A stretch of 64,000 nucleotides of DNA from JBBQZU01 sp041749535. GTDB taxonomy: Bacteria; Bacteroidota; Bacteroidia; Flavobacteriales_D; Cryomorphaceae. Numbering within the stretch: position 1 is the first letter of the stretch; the number at the start of each line of letters is the position of its first letter. Shown here one piece after another: positions 62,597 to 64,000 of this stretch. Below the pieces are notes generated by a model. The model was not told the origin of the DNA. It did not search any database and saw nothing but the letters and a program-made list of their open reading frames with translations. The position numbers and the translations under genes were made by a program. Location: the NCBI GenBank assembly GCA_041749535.1, contig JBGTBE010000088.1, positions 93,969 to 157,968 of the forward strand, given 5' to 3'.

Positions 62597-63418
62597 TTGG
62601 CGAACCTTCTGCACATCGTATGGGATGTAAGTCCCGAAGCTTTTACAATTCCTTTTATCGATTGGCCTGTTAGATGGTATGGGCTGCTTTTTGTTCTGGG
62701 CCTCATTGTTAGCCAGTATATCATGTTCTACGTATTTGAGCAAGAAGGCAAGACCCGAAAAAATGTTGAAGACCTTACAATCTACGTGGTGCTGGGTACA
62801 ATTATTGGTGCACGTCTCGGTCATGTTTTCTTCTACGATGCAGCCTATTATCTGAGCAATCCAATTGAAATTGTAATGGTTCAAAAAGGTGGACTTGCCA
62901 GTCATGGTGGTGCCCTTGGAATCCTATTGGCAATTTATCTCTATTGCAAAAGATACAAATTTGGATTCCTTTGGCTTATGGACCGTCTGGTTATAGTAGT
63001 TGCCTTTACTGCTACTTGTATTAGATTGGGCAACCTTATGAATTCTGAAATTCTGGGCACTGTTACCGAAATGCCTTGGGCCTTTCTCTTCGTACAGGCC
63101 AAACCCATGGAGCTCTCTTTGGACCCCAGACATCCCGCACAGTTATACGAAGCAATATACTGCCTTATCCTCATGGGAATTACCTACAACATTTGGAGGA
63201 AGCAAAAAGCAAAATTGAAGGAAGGATTCTTATTTGGATTGTTTATGATACTACTCTTCAGCTTGCGATTTTTGGCTGAATTTCTTAAAGAGAATCAAGA
63301 AGCATTCGAAGACAATCTTCCACTGAACATGGGGCAATTGCTCAGCATACCTTTTGTTCTGGCCGGAATCTATCTGGTGTATCGGTCAAAACAACCGGTT
63401 TCATTGCAGAAAACATGA
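62597..63418 (+). CDS. lgt: Prolipoprotein diacylglyceryl transferase
   Basis: 273 residues from a TTG start at 62597; no ATG or GTG precedes the conserved WPVRWYGL motif in frame. Seven membrane helices are expected. Catalytic and signature residues: GARLGHVFFY (71-80), HGGALG (103-108), and CIRLGNLMNSEILG (141-154). It transfers diacylglycerol from phosphatidylglycerol to the lipobox cysteine, the first step in lipoprotein maturation. The stop overlaps the next gene (ATGA). Confidence 0.93.
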   Translation: MANLLHIVWDVSPEAFTIPFIDWPVRWYGLLFVLGLIVSQYIMFYVFEQEGKTRKNVEDLTIYVVLGTIIGARLGHVFFYDAAYYLSNPIEIVMVQKGGLASHGGALGILLAIYLYCKRYKFGFLWLMDRLVIVVAFTATCIRLGNLMNSEILGTVTEMPWAFLFVQAKPMELSLDPRHPAQLYEAIYCLILMGITYNIWRKQKAKLKEGFLFGLFMILLFSLRFLAEFLKENQEAFEDNLPLNMGQLLSIPFVLAGIYLVYRSKQPVSLQKT

Positions 63419-64000
63419 ATCAACTCCTGATCGCTTCACTTCTTCTTTTAGGACACGGAACATTGTGGGGCCAGGATAGCGAAGTTTTCAAGCGATATGA
63501 ATCCATGAATAAGGAGTTCCGCGGAGATGAGCGCTTCAGGATTGGCTTCTACAACGTAGAGAATCTTTTTGATCTGGTAGACGATAGCCTTAAAAGTGAT
63601 GAAGCATTTACACCTGAAGGAGAGAATCGCTATACCTACTCAAGATACAGGAAGAAATTGGATGGTCTGGCCAAAACCATGGTGGCATTGGGCGGATGGG
63701 AACCTGTGGAGCTAATTGGTCTCTGCGAAGTGGAAAGCAGGTGGGTACTGGATGGACTTATCAAAATATCACCTTTGAAAAATGCGGGGTATGAAATAAT
63801 ACATGAGGATTCACCAGATTTCAGAGGCATTGATGTGGCATGCATATACAGACCAGATAAGTTCAATGTGATCAATTACAAGTACTACAGGGTAAAGTTT
63901 CCTTTTGCGCCAGACCGAAGCACCAGAGATATGCTCTATGTGAAAGGAAAGCTCAACAGCGGCGATACGCTTCACGTTTTTATAAACCACTGGCCTTCTC
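63415..64000 (+). CDS. Endonuclease/exonuclease/phosphatase family protein, 3' partial
   Basis: The frame starts with ATG at 63415 inside the lgt stop and stays open to the right edge, giving about 195 residues. Signal peptide 1-20 (ending LWGQ). GFYNVENLFD (residues about 44-53) and LIGLCEVESRWVL (with the metal-binding Glu) are typical of the DNase I-like metal-dependent phosphohydrolase fold, and DFRGIDVACIYR and FINHW follow in the expected order. Because it is exported, it may act on nucleic acids or phosphate esters outside the inner membrane. The C-terminal catalytic His is beyond the window. Confidence 0.88.
   Translation, partial: MNQLLIASLLLLGHGTLWGQDSEVFKRYESMNKEFRGDERFRIGFYNVENLFDLVDDSLKSDEAFTPEGENRYTYSRYRKKLDGLAKTMVALGGWEPVELIGLCEVESRWVLDGLIKISPLKNAGYEIIHEDSPDFRGIDVACIYRPDKFNVINYKYYRVKFPFAPDRSTRDMLYVKGKLNSGDTLHVFINHWPS

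Overview
The window reads as chromosomal DNA of a Bacteroidota member, most likely order Flavobacteriales and near the Cryomorphaceae/Schleiferiaceae-type marine lineages. That placement is inferred from gene content; no 16S is present. Supporting signs: type IX secretion (T9SS) C-terminal sorting domains of both type A and type B, fused SecDF, glutamine synthetase III, a PorE-like OmpA protein, DUF2851, DUF3467 and PspC-like small proteins typical of Flavobacteriia, and many TAnnTTTG -7 promoter elements. There are no insertion sequences, prophage genes, CRISPR arrays or rRNA genes. The left edge cuts a T9SS cargo gene and the right edge cuts an endonuclease/exonuclease/phosphatase-family gene.

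Layout. 1-10.7 kb: T9SS surface protein (partial), HDAC-like deacetylase, a small membrane protein with a NamZ-type muramidase lipoprotein, an FtsX/LolE-type permease with an extra domain, a cystathionine beta-synthase-type enzyme overlapping a BtuF-like protein, and a patatin/outer-membrane-barrel phospholipase. 10.7-24.1 kb, all on the minus strand: the core information-processing cluster, read as tRNA-Thr(UGU), tRNA-Tyr, tRNA-Gly, tRNA-Thr(GGU), tuf, tRNA-Trp, secE, nusG, rplK, rplA, rplJ, rplL, rpoB, rpoC, then a DUF3467 gene. It carries a candidate L1 leader before rplK and a double-hairpin attenuator between rplL and rpoB. 24.7-41.5 kb, minus strand: raiA/hpf, xerC-like recombinase, rpsU, acyl-CoA dehydrogenase, apt, a helix-hairpin-helix protein, an unusual alanine/sodium symporter, a PspC-like protein, DUF2851, pyrF, prfA, purM, PorE-like protein, glutamine synthetase III, Ca/Na antiporter and tatA. 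41.5-48.1 kb: secDF, a VCBS-repeat T9SS cargo protein, and mdh.

48.3-62.5 kb is the most distinctive region. An ECF sigma factor overlaps a single-pass membrane protein with an extracytoplasmic PKD domain (a candidate anti-sigma factor). It is followed by a 2585-residue repetitive adhesin with a gliding-motility-type (type B) sorting domain, a 149-residue secreted protein of unknown family, and a 1255-residue CUB/PKD/P-domain surface protein with the same type of sorting domain. The last three are tightly spaced or overlapping and look like one transcription unit. I read the locus as a candidate self-regulated surface-adhesin module. The C-terminus of the putative anti-sigma factor has a motif resembling the sorting domain of the two secreted proteins. 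The giant gene contains a G8 tract that could make it phase-variable. lgt and the truncated phosphatase-family gene follow.

Functional threads: envelope biogenesis and export (secE, secDF, tatA, lgt, FtsX/LolE-type permease, PorE-like protein, T9SS cargo), translation and transcription core, nucleotide metabolism (apt, pyrF, purM) and nitrogen/amino-acid metabolism (glutamine synthetase, CBS, alanine symporter). All functional calls come from recognising sequence families by eye; no database search was run.
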